DNA of 64,000 nucleotides from Boothiomyces macroporosus (GCA_027604185.1 JADGKB010000029.1:62001-126000); one strand, 5' to 3'. Shown: positions 53,440 to 63,865, counted from the first letter of the stretch. Notes: generated from the sequence alone by a model not told the origin. Program-made: numbers and translations.

Positions 53440-54603
53440 TTAATTATCCGCCACTGGTTCGACTTCTTCCAAATGAACAGAAGGTTTTAAACAAAATGGA
53501 GGGCTGACTACATCGTTGAATAAAAATGTTCTGAGTTAGAATGAAATTACCCGTAGATTAATACAATGAACCCTACCACTTGGAGCGACTTGAAAGATTC
53601 CCATCCGAGTGCCAAGGAGGCCATCCAAATGAACATGGTCCTGCTTGTGTCGATAGTGGATCTGGAAGTTGCACTGATGTTCTGAGTGACTGCTAATCCA
53701 CACCAATTGAAGATTGAAATTGAAAACATAATTCCAAATCCTGCCCAAAGCACTTGAGGGAACATGATCTGGCGATACATTTCGTACATGTCAAAAACAT
53801 TGCCTGGTTCTCCATTAACACCCAAGGTGAAATGCAAGATTGGCACTGCTGCGACAGTAAGGAACAATCCAAAGAATCCTTCCAAACCCACAGCTTTCAA
53901 AGGCTCAATAGAGTACTTGCTCATGATTTTTTCTTCCACGACAAATTGTGTAGCAGTAAATCCTTGGGCTACAACAACTAAAAAGACACCAATTGGTGAA
54001 GTAGGTCTTGCGGCAGATTCGCTAGCTTGAAACACACTCGATAACCCAACGATTGCAACACCCAAAAAGACAACAAATAGCGCTGCCCATCTATATGCTG
54101 GATGCTTCCTTCCTAAAAATAATGTAGAAAAGATTCCAGTAAACAGCACAACAGATCCTCTAAGCATTTGATAAATAGAAGCTGAAACAAAGATTAATCC
54201 CACATTCATCAGTGTAGTAGCTGTAAGATCGCAAAGGGTAGGGATTAAGAATAGTACCTGCTTCCATCCAGTCAATTCAGCCTTTGCATCTATTTCATCA
54301 TAAATAGTTTCTTGATTTTCCGGTTGATCTTCTACTTCAGCAACAGGCTGATATTCATTCTTTGACTTTCTCCACTTCATAAATTCAAATACAAAGAGGC
54401 ACATTATTTCCCCGATAAACATATTCTAAATTAGGAGCAAATACAATCGTCTGGAAAAGCGGCTGTTCGAAATAGTGTCTTTGAGACGGGTCTTGATCAC
54501 AGTGAGACACACAAGTGAGATCCTGTAATTTGTTTAGGAGAGTGTTGATGGTGCCGGTAAAGAGCATACCAGCTACTAGCACATAGATAAACACTGAATT
54601 CAT
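53440..54603 (-). CDS. SLC35F6-like drug/metabolite transporter family protein
   Basis: Three exons, 374 aa; introns at 54426-54444 (19 nt) and 53531-53550 (20). About ten helices: VFIYVLVAGMLFTGTINTLL, FQTINMFIGEIMCLFVFEFM, LFLIPTLCDLTATTLMNVGL, then MLRGSVVLFTGIFSTLFLGR, WAALFVVFLGVAIVGLSSVF and further pairs, ending VLIYGTFLFNDVV. A signal-anchor-like start is at ATG 54603. SLC35F6 (C2orf18/ANT2BP) sits in lysosome or mitochondria; the transported substrate is unknown. The LCDLTATTLMNVGL and RGSVVLFTGIFS motifs are the family's hallmarks. Helix order fits the 10-TM DMT fold. Confidence 0.88.
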
Positions 54604-54716
54604 TTTCAATTACTTGCTGTGGGGCAAAGAAAATTACGGCTCAAAATCACCTGTCACTTTTCTGAAACAAAATGATTAGATCAAGTTTATTTTCATTTCT
54701 ATTCTATTATATGGTA

Positions 54717-55652
54717 TTAATTAGGAACAGAAGATGCGTCTAATCCAAAGTCAGTCTTTTTCATCAACTCGAATTGGATAACGAAAAATTCAACAGATTG
54801 ATCCCTGGTTTTGCAAACGTATCGCAATATCTGTCCATCCCAATATTTCAATCCATTGAGGGAGAATCCGGGTAGTTTGATTGCGCAAGTTGCTAGATCG
54901 AAATATGCATCGTAAAAGTCCATACAATAGATGTTGTTTGGAGAAATCACAGCTGATGTGCGATTCTTTAAATTTCCAAAATGCTTCTTTCTTTTTTCAT
55001 AAGTAGTGATAGCTGTGCGTTGGCCGTCATCTGGGAATAGCAAGTCTGGGATTTCTGGAACCATAATATTTTCGTAATGCCACGACTTGCAGTCCAACGG
55101 TTCAGAAGTGCCTAATTGAATAGAATATTTTGATTTCGTGAAATCAGAAGAAGACCCCAACTCTGTGGTGTTGCTGTCGTATATAGCCAAGGCGTTCATG
55201 GATGACACGATAGGGGAATAGATGTAAGGCTGCTGAGCAAACGCATCTGCCTCAATAGCAGGATCCAACCATTTAGCAATCCTTAAACCAATAGAGATAC
55301 CAGGGGGTAAGGTAGTCACGGGTTTGTCGAAATCAGCCCCAAATAACACTTCATCCCCATTCCACTCTTTTTTGAATCTTCCTTGAATTGTAATAGAGTA
55401 TTTTCTGCTTCTGCCTTCAAAGTAATTTGACTTTGGCTTTGGAATTGAATTGTACAGCTTTGCTGATGGATTTTCGTCCATCTCTGGAGTAACTCCGTTA
55501 AAGTTTAGTATTTTCACTGATATATATCCTGTAAAAGTATCTGAATTGACGAATATCGGATTTGCTTCGTCGTTCACTTGTATTGTTTTTAAATTGTTGT
55601 AGTCTGGACCTACTTTGATTCGCATCAAATAATCTTTTGGATCGTAGCTCAT
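54717..55652 (-). CDS. DUF1769 family (UPF0590) protein
   Basis: Intronless, 311 aa. The family core is present: YFEGRSRKYSITIQGRFKKEW, NGDEVLFGADFDKPVTTLPPG, LDPAIEADAFAQQPYIYSP and MNALAIYDS. The C-terminal half has W-H-Y and Y-MDFYDAYFDLATCAIKLPG strands predicted as beta-rich. DUF1769 proteins are widespread in fungi, about 300-450 aa, cytosolic, with no known activity. No signal peptide, membrane segment or catalytic triad is apparent. Confidence 0.85.
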   Translation of the reverse strand: MSYDPKDYLMRIKVGPDYNNLKTIQVNDEANPIFVNSDTFTGYISVKILNFNGVTPEMDENPSAKLYNSIPKPKSNYFEGRSRKYSITIQGRFKKEWNGDEVLFGADFDKPVTTLPPGISIGLRIAKWLDPAIEADAFAQQPYIYSPIVSSMNALAIYDSNTTELGSSSDFTKSKYSIQLGTSEPLDCKSWHYENIMVPEIPDLLFPDDGQRTAITTYEKRKKHFGNLKNRTSAVISPNNIYCMDFYDAYFDLATCAIKLPGFSLNGLKYWDGQILRYVCKTRDQSVEFFVIQFELMKKTDFGLDASSVPN

Positions 55653-56053
55653 TGATATTTTGTGAAAATTATCCTCGTTAAATTAGGTGGATATTCCAGT
55701 AAGCCACGCGTCGCCATCTACAACTGATATTTAAAAAGGTAATCCAGAGAGATTTATATCCTAAATGAGATTGCCTTGTCGATACTCTGCCAATACGCGC
55801 CTGGTATTTTGCATGGCCATTTTCTTGGGAAAGTAACTCTGCTAAATGGTAAAACGTTCAAATTTATTAAATTAGTATTAGTGCAAACCCATCATTTTCA
55901 ACATTCGGCAATTGTTTCGCTTTTCTATTGTAGTTCTTGGTCTATTCGCATTCTTCATGTGTGGCTGAAAATCGGAATATTTTTAGACGAATTTGATTGG
56001 CTGATACAAATGAAAAACAAAAAAAGAAAAGACCAAGTTCTTACCTTTCAACT
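55653..56053. other. Intergenic; RPL24 promoter region
   Basis: About 400 bp between the divergent DUF1769 and RPL24 genes. A plus-strand frame at 55776-56057 has no recognisable domain and overlaps the RPL24 start in another frame, so it is not called. No RNA gene seen. Confidence 0.4.
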
Positions 56054-56646
56054 ATGAAGTAAGTACAGAAATAATTCTTTCAATTAAATGGACATGGAAT
56101 TATAATTGACATTTGGAGAACAGCGATTAACTTTAACAGGATCGAAACTTGCAACTTTTCCGGCTTCAAAATCTACCCAGGACATGGAAGTTTATATGTT
56201 CGTGTAGACTCTAGAGTATGGATTCAAGTTAATCTTAGGTCTACCGTTTCGTAAACTCCAAGAACAAGTCTTTGTTCTTGCAACGTAAGAAGCCAGCCAA
56301 ATTCGACTGGACTATTGTATTCCGTCGTTTGCACAAGAAGGGAATTGATGAAACCGCCACCAAAAAGCGCTCAAAGAAGACTGTTAAAGTTCAACGTTCC
56401 GTCGTTGGTGCTTCATTGGATGTTATTAAAGCTAAGCGTGAACAAACCGCTGAAGCTCGTCTTTCAGAACGCAAGAAGGCTATTGATGCTGTCAAGGAAA
56501 AGAAGAAGGCTGCACAACAAAAGAAAGCTGCTGAAAAGGTTATTTTATACTAATCTCAGAAAGTACACCAAAAGAATGCTCAACCAAAAGTAAGCAAGCA
56601 ACAAGCTAAAGGATTCGCTCCAAAGGCTGCTGCCACTTCTCGTTAA
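56054..56646 (+). CDS. RPL24: 60S ribosomal protein L24
   Basis: Four exons, 155 aa; introns at 56059-56139 (81 nt), 56216-56238 (23) and 56539-56559 (21). The first exon is only ATGAA. Protein: MKIETCNFSGFKIYPGHGS, YVRVDSRVYRFVNSKNKSLFLQRKKP, DWTIVFRRLHKKG, SVVGASLDVIKAKREQ and a Lys/Ala-rich tail. The two N-terminal zinc cysteines of eL24 reduce to one Cys here (ETCNFSG); many eukaryotic copies also lack the full set. eL24 sits on the large subunit at a bridge to the small subunit. The long first intron directly after the start codon follows a pattern seen in yeasts and microsporidia for ribosomal protein genes, and here contrasts with about 20-nt introns elsewhere. Confidence 0.95.
56059..56139 (+). 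other. 81-nt first intron of RPL24
   Basis: Donor GTAAGT, acceptor TTTAACAG, phase 2 within codon 2. It is nearly four times the length of any typical intron in this window. A stretch ATGGACATGGAATTATAATT lies inside, but no ORF or snoRNA boxes were recognised. Confidence 0.85.
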
Positions 56647-56736
56647 GATGTTGTATTTTGATAAAATAAATATCAAGCAATAATTGTTTACATTTTTTGC
56701 AGTTGAAAGCTTTGACAGCCGTGGATACTTTTCCCA

Positions 56737-56907
56737 ATGAAGTACAACCTCACCAGCTATCGAATCAACATCAGAAAGAATTATTTCGGTCCAAAGTTCG
56801 GGCACTACTATCAGCCAGTAGTTGTCAATAAGCGACAAAACAATAACGCCATGAATTCACCAATCTCGCACTTTACAAACTATTTGAAAAAGTATTTCAT
56901 TAAATAA
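56737..56907 (+). CDS. Possible 56-aa basic protein
   Basis: A short frame starting MKYNLTSYRINIRKNYFG, rich in Asn, Tyr and Lys, ending YLKKYFIK. Support is limited to the AATAAA signal overlapping its TAA stop, as in accepted genes here, and basic composition like a mitochondrial ribosomal protein. Alternative frames on both strands of this segment also look protein-like, so the strand is not certain. No family recognised. Confidence 0.3.
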   Translation: MKYNLTSYRINIRKNYFGPKFGHYYQPVVVNKRQNNNAMNSPISHFTNYLKKYFIK

Positions 56908-57109
56908 AGATCAATAGTTCATTACATCCTGAATGTTAATTGGTGTTTCTTCTCGTTGATTTATTGAAGGATGCTTTTGTGTTTGAAATAACGAACGTAT
57001 ACACGTGGTTGTCTGATTGATAGCAGACTGAATTCAATGAAATTCAAAAGTACCAAGTCTTGAATTAAGCTTGTAATTTTTGCGCGTATCGAAAACAAGC
57101 AAACAAAAA

Positions 57110-57479
57110 ATGGAACGTAGAGATTCATTGGAAAACCCGCTAATAAGAATTTCAACAGATTCTCGATCGGATACTGATCGGCAGGTAATTAAATCCTATT
57201 TGGGAGAATCAATCATCATTTCCGTATCTTCTTGCTGTTGCTGTGTAATTCAAATTAATGTAGTGTGTATTGCCCGTATCTTTAATCGCAGTATATTTCG
57301 CATCCAAAGTAAAAATAGATTAATAGCAGGTAGACCCATTGGCCCACTCTGGCAAAAATAATGATGCAGTAAGATACTCGAAAATAGCGAGATTTCTCGT
57401 TTATTTATCACTCGCGATGGGGATATTAGCATACTTGACTATTTTTATAATTATAATACAGTTGTTACGGCCGTTGTAA
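57110..57479 (+). CDS. CD225/dispanin-type two-helix membrane protein
   Basis: Three exons, 109 aa; introns at 57245-57263 (19 nt) and 57309-57329 (21). A polar N-terminus is followed by YLGESIIISVSSCCCCCVL, LIAVYFASKVDPLAHSGK, NNDAVRYSKIARFLVYLS and LAMGILAYLTIFIIIIQLL. The pattern hydrophobic-CCxxP-like-hydrophobic, SKV, then Ala/Ser-rich loop and second helix is the CD225 (IFITM/dispanin/PRRT) signature. Five consecutive cysteines next to the first helix are likely palmitoylated. Animal members affect membrane fusion and SNAREs; the role here is unknown. Both introns lie in phase 0 and the exons are exact multiples of three, so the ORF depends on splicing only for stops. Confidence 0.75.
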
Positions 57480-57515
57480 TAAATGCAGCTTATATCTTGA
57501 ATCTTTTGCTTTTTC

Positions 57516-58297
57516 ATGAAAATCATTGAAAACATACCGTATGGAGGGATCATTCACCCAAACCGATGCTTGGATTTATATATCCCTGATAAATTGAATG
57601 AGAGCATTTCGATAGCTTTCTTGGTTCATGGCGGTGCTTGGTGTACTGGAGACCGAAAAGATGTAACATAATTTAACCAAAGTTAGGACCATTGGCCACG
57701 GAATTGGCCAATAGAGGGGTAGTAACTGCTACTGCGGGATATAGGCTTACAACTAAAGATGGAAAGAGCGAAATCGTTGCTCCAATGCATACTCAGGATG
57801 TTGCAGATGGTTTGACAATGCTACATGACCGCATTAAAGAGTACATTCACTTTCAACCATCTGGAGTTGTATTACACGGACATTCGGCTGGTGCTCACAT
57901 AACTGGCTTAATTTCATTGCAATCTGGTTGGGTGTCTGATACAGTAGCTTCTTGGATAAAGAGAAACGTCTCGTCAGAGGGTATCTTTTGCATTGAGCAA
58001 TTGCTAAAGGAGTATCCTAGTTACGGCGACTGGTTCTTGTTCCATGCATTTCCAGATAGATCAACATGGGATAGATATTCACTGTACAAGAAGCCGTTCA
58101 GAAAGATTCCGCAAACTATTGTCCACTCTGAACAAGACTCTTTGTTGCGATATGCGTTATCGGATGAGTATTTCAAACATGTATCGGAAATCCCGGGTTC
58201 CGATAGTCATTTACTCCACGGCTATGACCACGATGAAGTTCTTCAGGCTAAAGAATTTTATGATTTACTAAGCGGATACTTTGTTCTCATTCAATAA
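57516..58297 (+). CDS. Alpha/beta-hydrolase, kynurenine formamidase-like
   Basis: Two exons, 253 aa; one 20-nt intron at 57663-57682 ending AAAG. The oxyanion motif is FLVHGGAWCTGDRKD, the nucleophile elbow is GVVLHGHSAGAHI, and the fold ends with HSEQDSLLR (Asp) and LLHGYDHDEV (His). HGG-x-W and GHSAG match arylformamidase/BNA7 and related carboxylesterases; BNA7 hydrolyses N-formylkynurenine in tryptophan breakdown. A ceramide- or lipid-directed esterase is an alternative. Length matches yeast Bna7 (261 aa). The stop overlaps AATAAA. No other kynurenine gene is in the window. Confidence 0.75.
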
Positions 58298-58395
58298 ATA
58301 TTTGTTTATGAGTTCATTATGATACCACAAAGGGCAAGGGGATTTGTTTTGCAACGACAAAAAACGAGTGGCGCAAATTGTTTCCTATTAACTTG

Positions 58396-61300
58396 ATGCC
58401 AGAGATAAATTTGCAGTTGGAGGGACTTTACAGCGTCGTACTTTGGGGCTAATATTAGGAATGCATTCAATTGGTTCAAAATGCGATTTCAATACTCCCT
58501 GGGATCAATTCGTTAAATGTGGAATTACATAACTTGACTGTGGATTATGATGCCGACATTCTGGACAAGGGAGAGATAGTGGATGCAATCAAAGATGCCG
58601 GATACAAAGCACTGGACTCTAATGTTATAATTAAACTTTCTATTAAAGGAATGACTTGCCAGTCTTGTGTAAAAAGTATAAAATCACTATTGGCTGGACA
58701 AGTGGGGATCAAATCAGCAGAGATCAGTCTGGAAGCAGAAACCGGTGTAATTGAAATCGATGAGTTGCAGATTGTACCAAGCACCGTTATCTCTATCATA
58801 GAGGATGCTGGATTTGAAGCGTCATTGATTTCAGATACGAACCATTCCTCCATCAAAGTTATCATCAAAGGAATGACTTGCCAGAGCTGTGTCAAAAGCA
58901 TCAAAGCGGCGGTATCCGGACACCACGGAGTTGAATCGATTGATATTAATTTGGAAGAAGAGGTGGGCACGTTTGAGTTCAACGAATCCTTCATCTACCC
59001 TGAAAAGATTGTTCGGATTATCGAGGATTGTGGATTTGAAGCCAAGTTATTACCGAATACGAAAACTGTAAAGATATCCATCAAAGGAATGACATGTAAT
59101 CCAAACTGATATTAGGCCAATCATGCGTCAAGAGCATTACAAATTCTGTCTCTCAGAGTCCTGGGGTTGAAAAGATCAATATCAGCTTGAAATCAGAAAT
59201 GGGAACTTTTGAATTCAACCCTTTGTTGATTTCAGAGGAAAAGCTGGTAAAGATAATCGATGATTGCGGATTTGATGCATCTCTAATTACTCATCAGTCA
59301 AATACCACAATCCATGTTTCCATCAAAGGCATGACTTGCCAATCTTGTGTAAAAAGTATATCCAGTGCACTCTCGCAAAACCCAGGAATTATCGCATCAA
59401 AGATTGATCTTAGTACTGAAAGCGGTACTATTGAAATTGACGAATCAAAAATTACAGGTAAAGATGTAGTGCAGACTATAGAAGATTGTGGTTTTGATTG
59501 CAAGCTATCTGACGGACCCCAACTAATTTCATTTGATGACGAAGATGTCCCTAGAAAGAAGCCTGTTAAATCGGTTTTGCAAGCTTCAAAATCCACCTTA
59601 AACACCCTGAAAAACGAAGAGATTGAGCTTGAAGACTTTGGGAGAAAAATGAAGAATTCTGTAGTGGGATTACCAGATTCTATCATCACTACATTTGAAA
59701 TTCAAGGTATGACTTGCGCTTCTTGTGTTGCATCAATCGAAAAACACTTGGCTACAGTAAAGGGCATTTACAAATCATCTGTGGCTTTGGCTTTGGAGAG
59801 AGCTGAAATCGAACATTCGTTAGATCTCTCACCTGATTCTATTGCTCAAATCATCAATGATATCGGGTTTAAAGCAAGGGCGATTACGGAAAATGAAACT
59901 GGAGTGGTAGATTTGACAATCCTTGGAATGACATGTGCAAGTTGTTCTGGCAAAATTGAAAATCATCTGAGTAGAATGCCTGGAGTATATTCAGTATCCG
60001 TTAACCTACTGGGGCAAACAGGAAGATTCGAGATAAACAAATACACAGTTGGGATTAGAGATTTAGTGGAAGAAATTGAATCTTTAGGTTTCAAAGCGTT
60101 TATACCCGATAGTTCCACAAATTCACAAGTGGAGTCTTTGGCAAGAACCAGAGAGATTAGTAAATGGAGAGATTCATTTTGGGCTTCATTTAAACTAGCC
60201 TTACCTGTCAGTATTATTTCAATGGTTCTTCCATCTTGCATACCAGATTTAGTGAACTACACTGTTATTTTCCCTGGTTTAACTCTTGGTGACCTAACAA
60301 TGATGTTGCTCACGATACCAATTCAATTTCACATTGGATCTCACTTTTATATCCAAGCATACAAAGCCCTAAAGCATGGCAGCTACACTATGGATGTCCT
60401 AATCGCCCTGGGTACATCTTTGGCATTTGGATTTTCAGTTATTTCCATTTTGAACAGCATGGCAAGAGGAGGAAAGCCCCCAGCGCAGGTTTCATTCGAA
60501 ACCTCATCAACCTTAATTACATTTGTAACATTTGGAAGGTACATTGAAAACCGAGCAAAGGCAAAGACTTCAAGTGCATTGTCAACACTAATCTCTTTGG
60601 CACCATCGTTTGCTACTTTGGTGGAAATGGACTCGGCCCAGCAAATCACTACAAAGCAAATACCGTCCGAATTTATCAAAATTGGAGATTTGTTGAAGAT
60701 TTTACCCGGGGAAAGAATTCCTTGTGATGGGACCATAGAATCTGGTGAATCATCAGTTGATGAATCCGTTGTTACTGGTGAACCGCTCCCTGTGGAAAAA
60801 TCTGTCGGATCAAAGGCAATTGCTGGAACTGTCAATGGTACAGGTGCTCTCATGGTCAGAGCAGAAAGAGTAGGAGGCGATACAACTTTGTCTCAAATCG
60901 TAAAATTGGTCAGTGGTGCCCAAGCATCCAAGGCGCCTATTCAAGCAGTAGCTGACAAAATTGCAGGAGTTTTTGTTCCGGTTATCATTGCCCTAGCATT
61001 ATTTACCTTCTTTACTTGGCTAATTGTAATTGAAACTACTGGGTGGATTCCACCATCGTTCCCAAAAGATAGTAACACTTTGTTTGTCTGTCTAAGCATG
61101 TGTATATCTGTTATTGTTGTTGCTTGTCCATGTGCTTTGGGTTTGGCTACTCCAACCGCTGTGATGGTTGGAACAGGCGTTGGTGCAAAGTTGGGTATAT
61201 TGATTAAAGGTGGAGGGCCTCTCGAAATGGCGCATAAAATCACCAAAATTGTTTTCGACAAGACTGGTACTTTAACCAACGGAAAGATGACTGTTCACAC

Positions 61301-62444
61301 TTTCGATGTATTCCCAACATCGATACTGACTAAGCCTGAAATCTTGGAAATGGTTGGTTTGGTAGAAGCAGAGAGTGAACACCCAATTGCCAAAAGTATT
61401 GTAAAGTTCTGTGGTGATAAGGTCACTCACAAAATTGTATCGTCAGAATCTATTCACGGTGCTGGAGTTAAAGCAAGCGTAACACACGGAATTTCTGGCC
61501 ATACTTATTTGGTTTCAATTGGAAATCTAAAGTTTATGGAATCGAATGGATGTACAACTCCTCTAAATCTCTCGTCAATTCAGACTCATCACGAATCGGA
61601 AGGAAGAACTGTTGTGTTTGCTGCCATTAATAATACCATTGCAGCAATTATTGCGTTATCCGATACAATAAAACCAGAAGCTCCGGCGGTGGTTAAATGC
61701 TTGCAGAATATGGGTATTAGTGTGGCGATGATTACTGGGGATCAGTTATTGACTGCACAAATGATTGCGCAGCAGTGTAATATTACCGAAGTTCACGCTG
61801 GCGTATCTCCTAGTGGAAAGCAAAGTTTGATATCCTCTATGCAACTCTCAGATGTTGTTGCTATGGTGGGTGATGGTGTAAACGACTCTGCTTCCTTGGC
61901 GCAGTCAGATATGGGTATTGCTGTGTATGGAGGTACTGATGTTGCAATAGCAGCTGCTTCAATCGTGCTCATGAGACCCGATCTTCAGGATGTTATATCC
62001 GCGATTGATCTGTCTAGAACAATCATGAGAAGAATTTGGCTAAACTTTTTCTTTGCATCCATATATAATTTAGTAATGGTACCACTAGCTATGGGTGTTG
62101 GAGCACCATGGGGTAATTCAAAACTAATTCTAGGTATAACTCTCCCTGCAATGGTTACAGGGATGGCAATGTCAATGTCATCAGTATCAGTGGTAATTTC
62201 GTCTCTATTGCTACAATTATACCGAAGAAGGACAGTACAAACTGATGGTACATTTAAACCACCTACTTTTACCCAAGAATTTACAGAGGAGTTGACAGAC
62301 CTAAGGTTCTCTGACATCTTTGATCCTGAAGTCGAAACCAAAACAACAGCGGTCTCGCAGTTCAAGAAAGCACTCTCCTCAGCAATGACGATGATTGGAG
62401 GCAATGCATACGCAAAATTACAAGACAGTGAACATGAAGTGTAA
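58396..62444 (+). CDS. CCC2: Copper-transporting P1B-ATPase with seven N-terminal HMA modules
   Basis: Three exons, 1335 aa; introns at 58438-58458 (21 nt) and 59096-59115 (20). Seven heavy-metal-associated modules: module 1 ([16 protein letters not shown]) lacks the CxxC pair; modules 2-5 carry near-identical [11 protein letters not shown]; modules 6 and 7 carry [11 protein letters not shown] and [11 protein letters not shown]. The pump has eight helices, TGE ([13 protein letters not shown]), the CPC metal motif [23 protein letters not shown] phosphorylation, SEHPIAKS and [12 protein letters not shown]. It exports Cu(I) into the Golgi or out of the cell. Human ATP7A/B has six modules and yeast Ccc2 two. 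Intron 2 splits the TGC of the fourth module's CxxC. Neighbour at the right end is a phytochelatin-synthase-like gene. Confidence 0.97.
58600..60110 (+). repeat. Tandem HMA-module array inside the copper ATPase gene
   Basis: Modules of about 70-75 residues recur from about 58630 to 60110. The heptad [11 protein letters not shown] occurs four times in succession (about 58650, 58871, 59088 with an intron inside, and 59330), with similar flanks ([12 protein letters not shown]). The last two have MTCASC. The four similar ones look like recent internal duplications. Confidence 0.85.
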
Positions 62445-62462
62445 AATTAACAATAAATTTAA

Positions 62463-62997
62463 TCAAAAGCCGTACTTGTTTCTTTTTTCAATTTCCTTCT
62501 TGACTGCTTGCAAAGCTTGATCATATCTTTCTTGCCCAAATACTGTAATTAGCTGGGCATCCATTTCCCCGTCTACAAAATCATCAAAGGAAATAACCCG
62601 TTCTCCAGGATTAACCATACCTGAATTAGCAATTACTACCATCTCTTCTCCATTGTTGAGACATTCTCTTTCTTGGCCAGTCACGCAAGATGACACATCC
62701 TTTTAGCGCTTTATCTCTGTTTAACTCTGCTCTAGGTTGGTCTTCTTCATCCTTTTTCTTTGAGTTTCGTCTGCTCTTTGCAACAGCTTGGAAAGGATAA
62801 ACCACCAACTGATAAAATGTTTGGTTTGGAGAAGGTGCGAGTTCCTGAAAGTCAATAACTGGCCGTAATGAATGATATTGCTCGGGGACTAATTCCTGCA
62901 TGGTCTTCTTTGACGGGAGCGCTGGTTTTAAATCGTTTTCGCTGAAATCTTTAAATCCATCGGCTGTATTTGGTTTTGTAGAAACTGGTCTTGACAT
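62463..62997 (-). CDS. Unknown 171-aa protein
   Basis: Two exons, one 19-nt intron at 62667-62685 with a GTGACT donor and GAG acceptor. The N-terminal part is polar (MSRPVSTKPNTADGF) with YQLVVYPFQAVAKSRRNSKKK; the C-terminal part has ILQCLNNGEEMVVIANSGM, FDDFVDGEMDAQLITVFGQ and an ending helix (YDQALQAVKKEIEKRN). No family is recognised. The splice is the only mod-3-consistent GT-AG join found; without it there are two separate frames. It ends 18 bp from the copper ATPase stop, convergent. Confidence 0.5.
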
Positions 62998-63085
62998 ATT
63001 CGACGCGTAAAACGTTTCACCAAATCTGATGATTCATTACTATGTAATAAAGCCAAACTGAACATTTTTATTGGATATGAAAGGC

Positions 63086-63865
63086 TTACAAGATCTGTGT
63101 TACTATCAGACCTCTACTTTGATTAGACAGTGGATCCAGGGTGTCTACTGCTGAAAACAATCTTTTCGCATCAACCAAATAAGTGCAGTATGTGTGATTA
63201 ACATCAAATATCGCAACCAAATCCCTTCTTTGATCATATCCAATTACAATTGAGAAATGGCCTCCAAACATTCCCATTATGAGATGACTTGGGAGAGGGC
63301 TGTCGAAGCCAAATAATGGAGAGCGCAAGAAATTTATGCCAATACGATAATTGACATCATTGGCAAGTCTAATATGTTTCATGAATTGAGTGTAACCTTC
63401 AGACCCAAAGACAACTTTGGTTGAAGTTTTCCCATTAGTGTATTCGTCAATTGTTGGGGCAATTTTAGTAATATTTTGAGGTCCCTTAACTAGTTCTGGT
63501 AAATCAAAGTTTCCAATACTCTTTATGATATTGCGTGCTGTACTTGGCGCACAATAGCCTTCCATTAGTTGGTACTCCAAGTCGGCATGGATATACATCT
63601 GACCAACCGGCTTCTTCCAGATTTCATCCAGTATTTGCTTGTCTGTATAAGTGGGTTCCTTTTTGATTGACCGTCTAATTCCCTTGACAATAATTGATGA
63701 AAGGGCGGTCCATTTAATGAGAATTACAGGAAGCAGGCCAATCAGACCAACGATATCCATTAGCCGAAACACGATAAATCTGCGAGCCTGAAAGGAAAAG
63801 GATCTCTCGGGAGGTATTTCCGGTTTGCTGAATTCTTTGTGTTTAACTTGCTTGCGGTTGTTCAT
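63086..63865 (-). CDS. Phytochelatin-synthase-like papain-fold enzyme
   Basis: Intronless, 259 aa. A basic N-terminus and a hydrophobic segment (FIVFRLMDIVGLIGLLPVIL, residues about 29-50) suggest membrane association. The catalytic triad of peptidase family C83 can be read as Cys in EGYCAPSTARNII, His in MFGGHFSIVIGYDQ, and Asp in AIFDVNHTYCTYLV, followed by LDPLSNQSRGLIV. Phytochelatin synthases join gamma-glutamylcysteine units of glutathione to make metal-binding peptides, or hydrolyse glutathione conjugates; short forms without the Cys-rich C-terminal domain usually do the latter. No C-terminal metal-sensing domain is present. Proximity to a copper ATPase suggests a metal-homeostasis neighbourhood. 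Confidence 0.8.
   Translation of the reverse strand: MNNRKQVKHKEFSKPEIPPERSFSFQARRFIVFRLMDIVGLIGLLPVILIKWTALSSIIVKGIRRSIKKEPTYTDKQILDEIWKKPVGQMYIHADLEYQLMEGYCAPSTARNIIKSIGNFDLPELVKGPQNITKIAPTIDEYTNGKTSTKVVFGSEGYTQFMKHIRLANDVNYRIGINFLRSPLFGFDSPLPSHLIMGMFGGHFSIVIGYDQRRDLVAIFDVNHTYCTYLVDAKRLFSAVDTLDPLSNQSRGLIVTQIL

Noticed and set aside
55776..56057. 93-aa plus-strand frame before RPL24
   Set aside because: Starts at a non-ATG, overlaps the RPL24 start in another frame and has no recognisable domain.
60383..60853. 156-aa minus-strand open frame
   Set aside because: Antisense to the copper ATPase actuator domain; no domain of its own.
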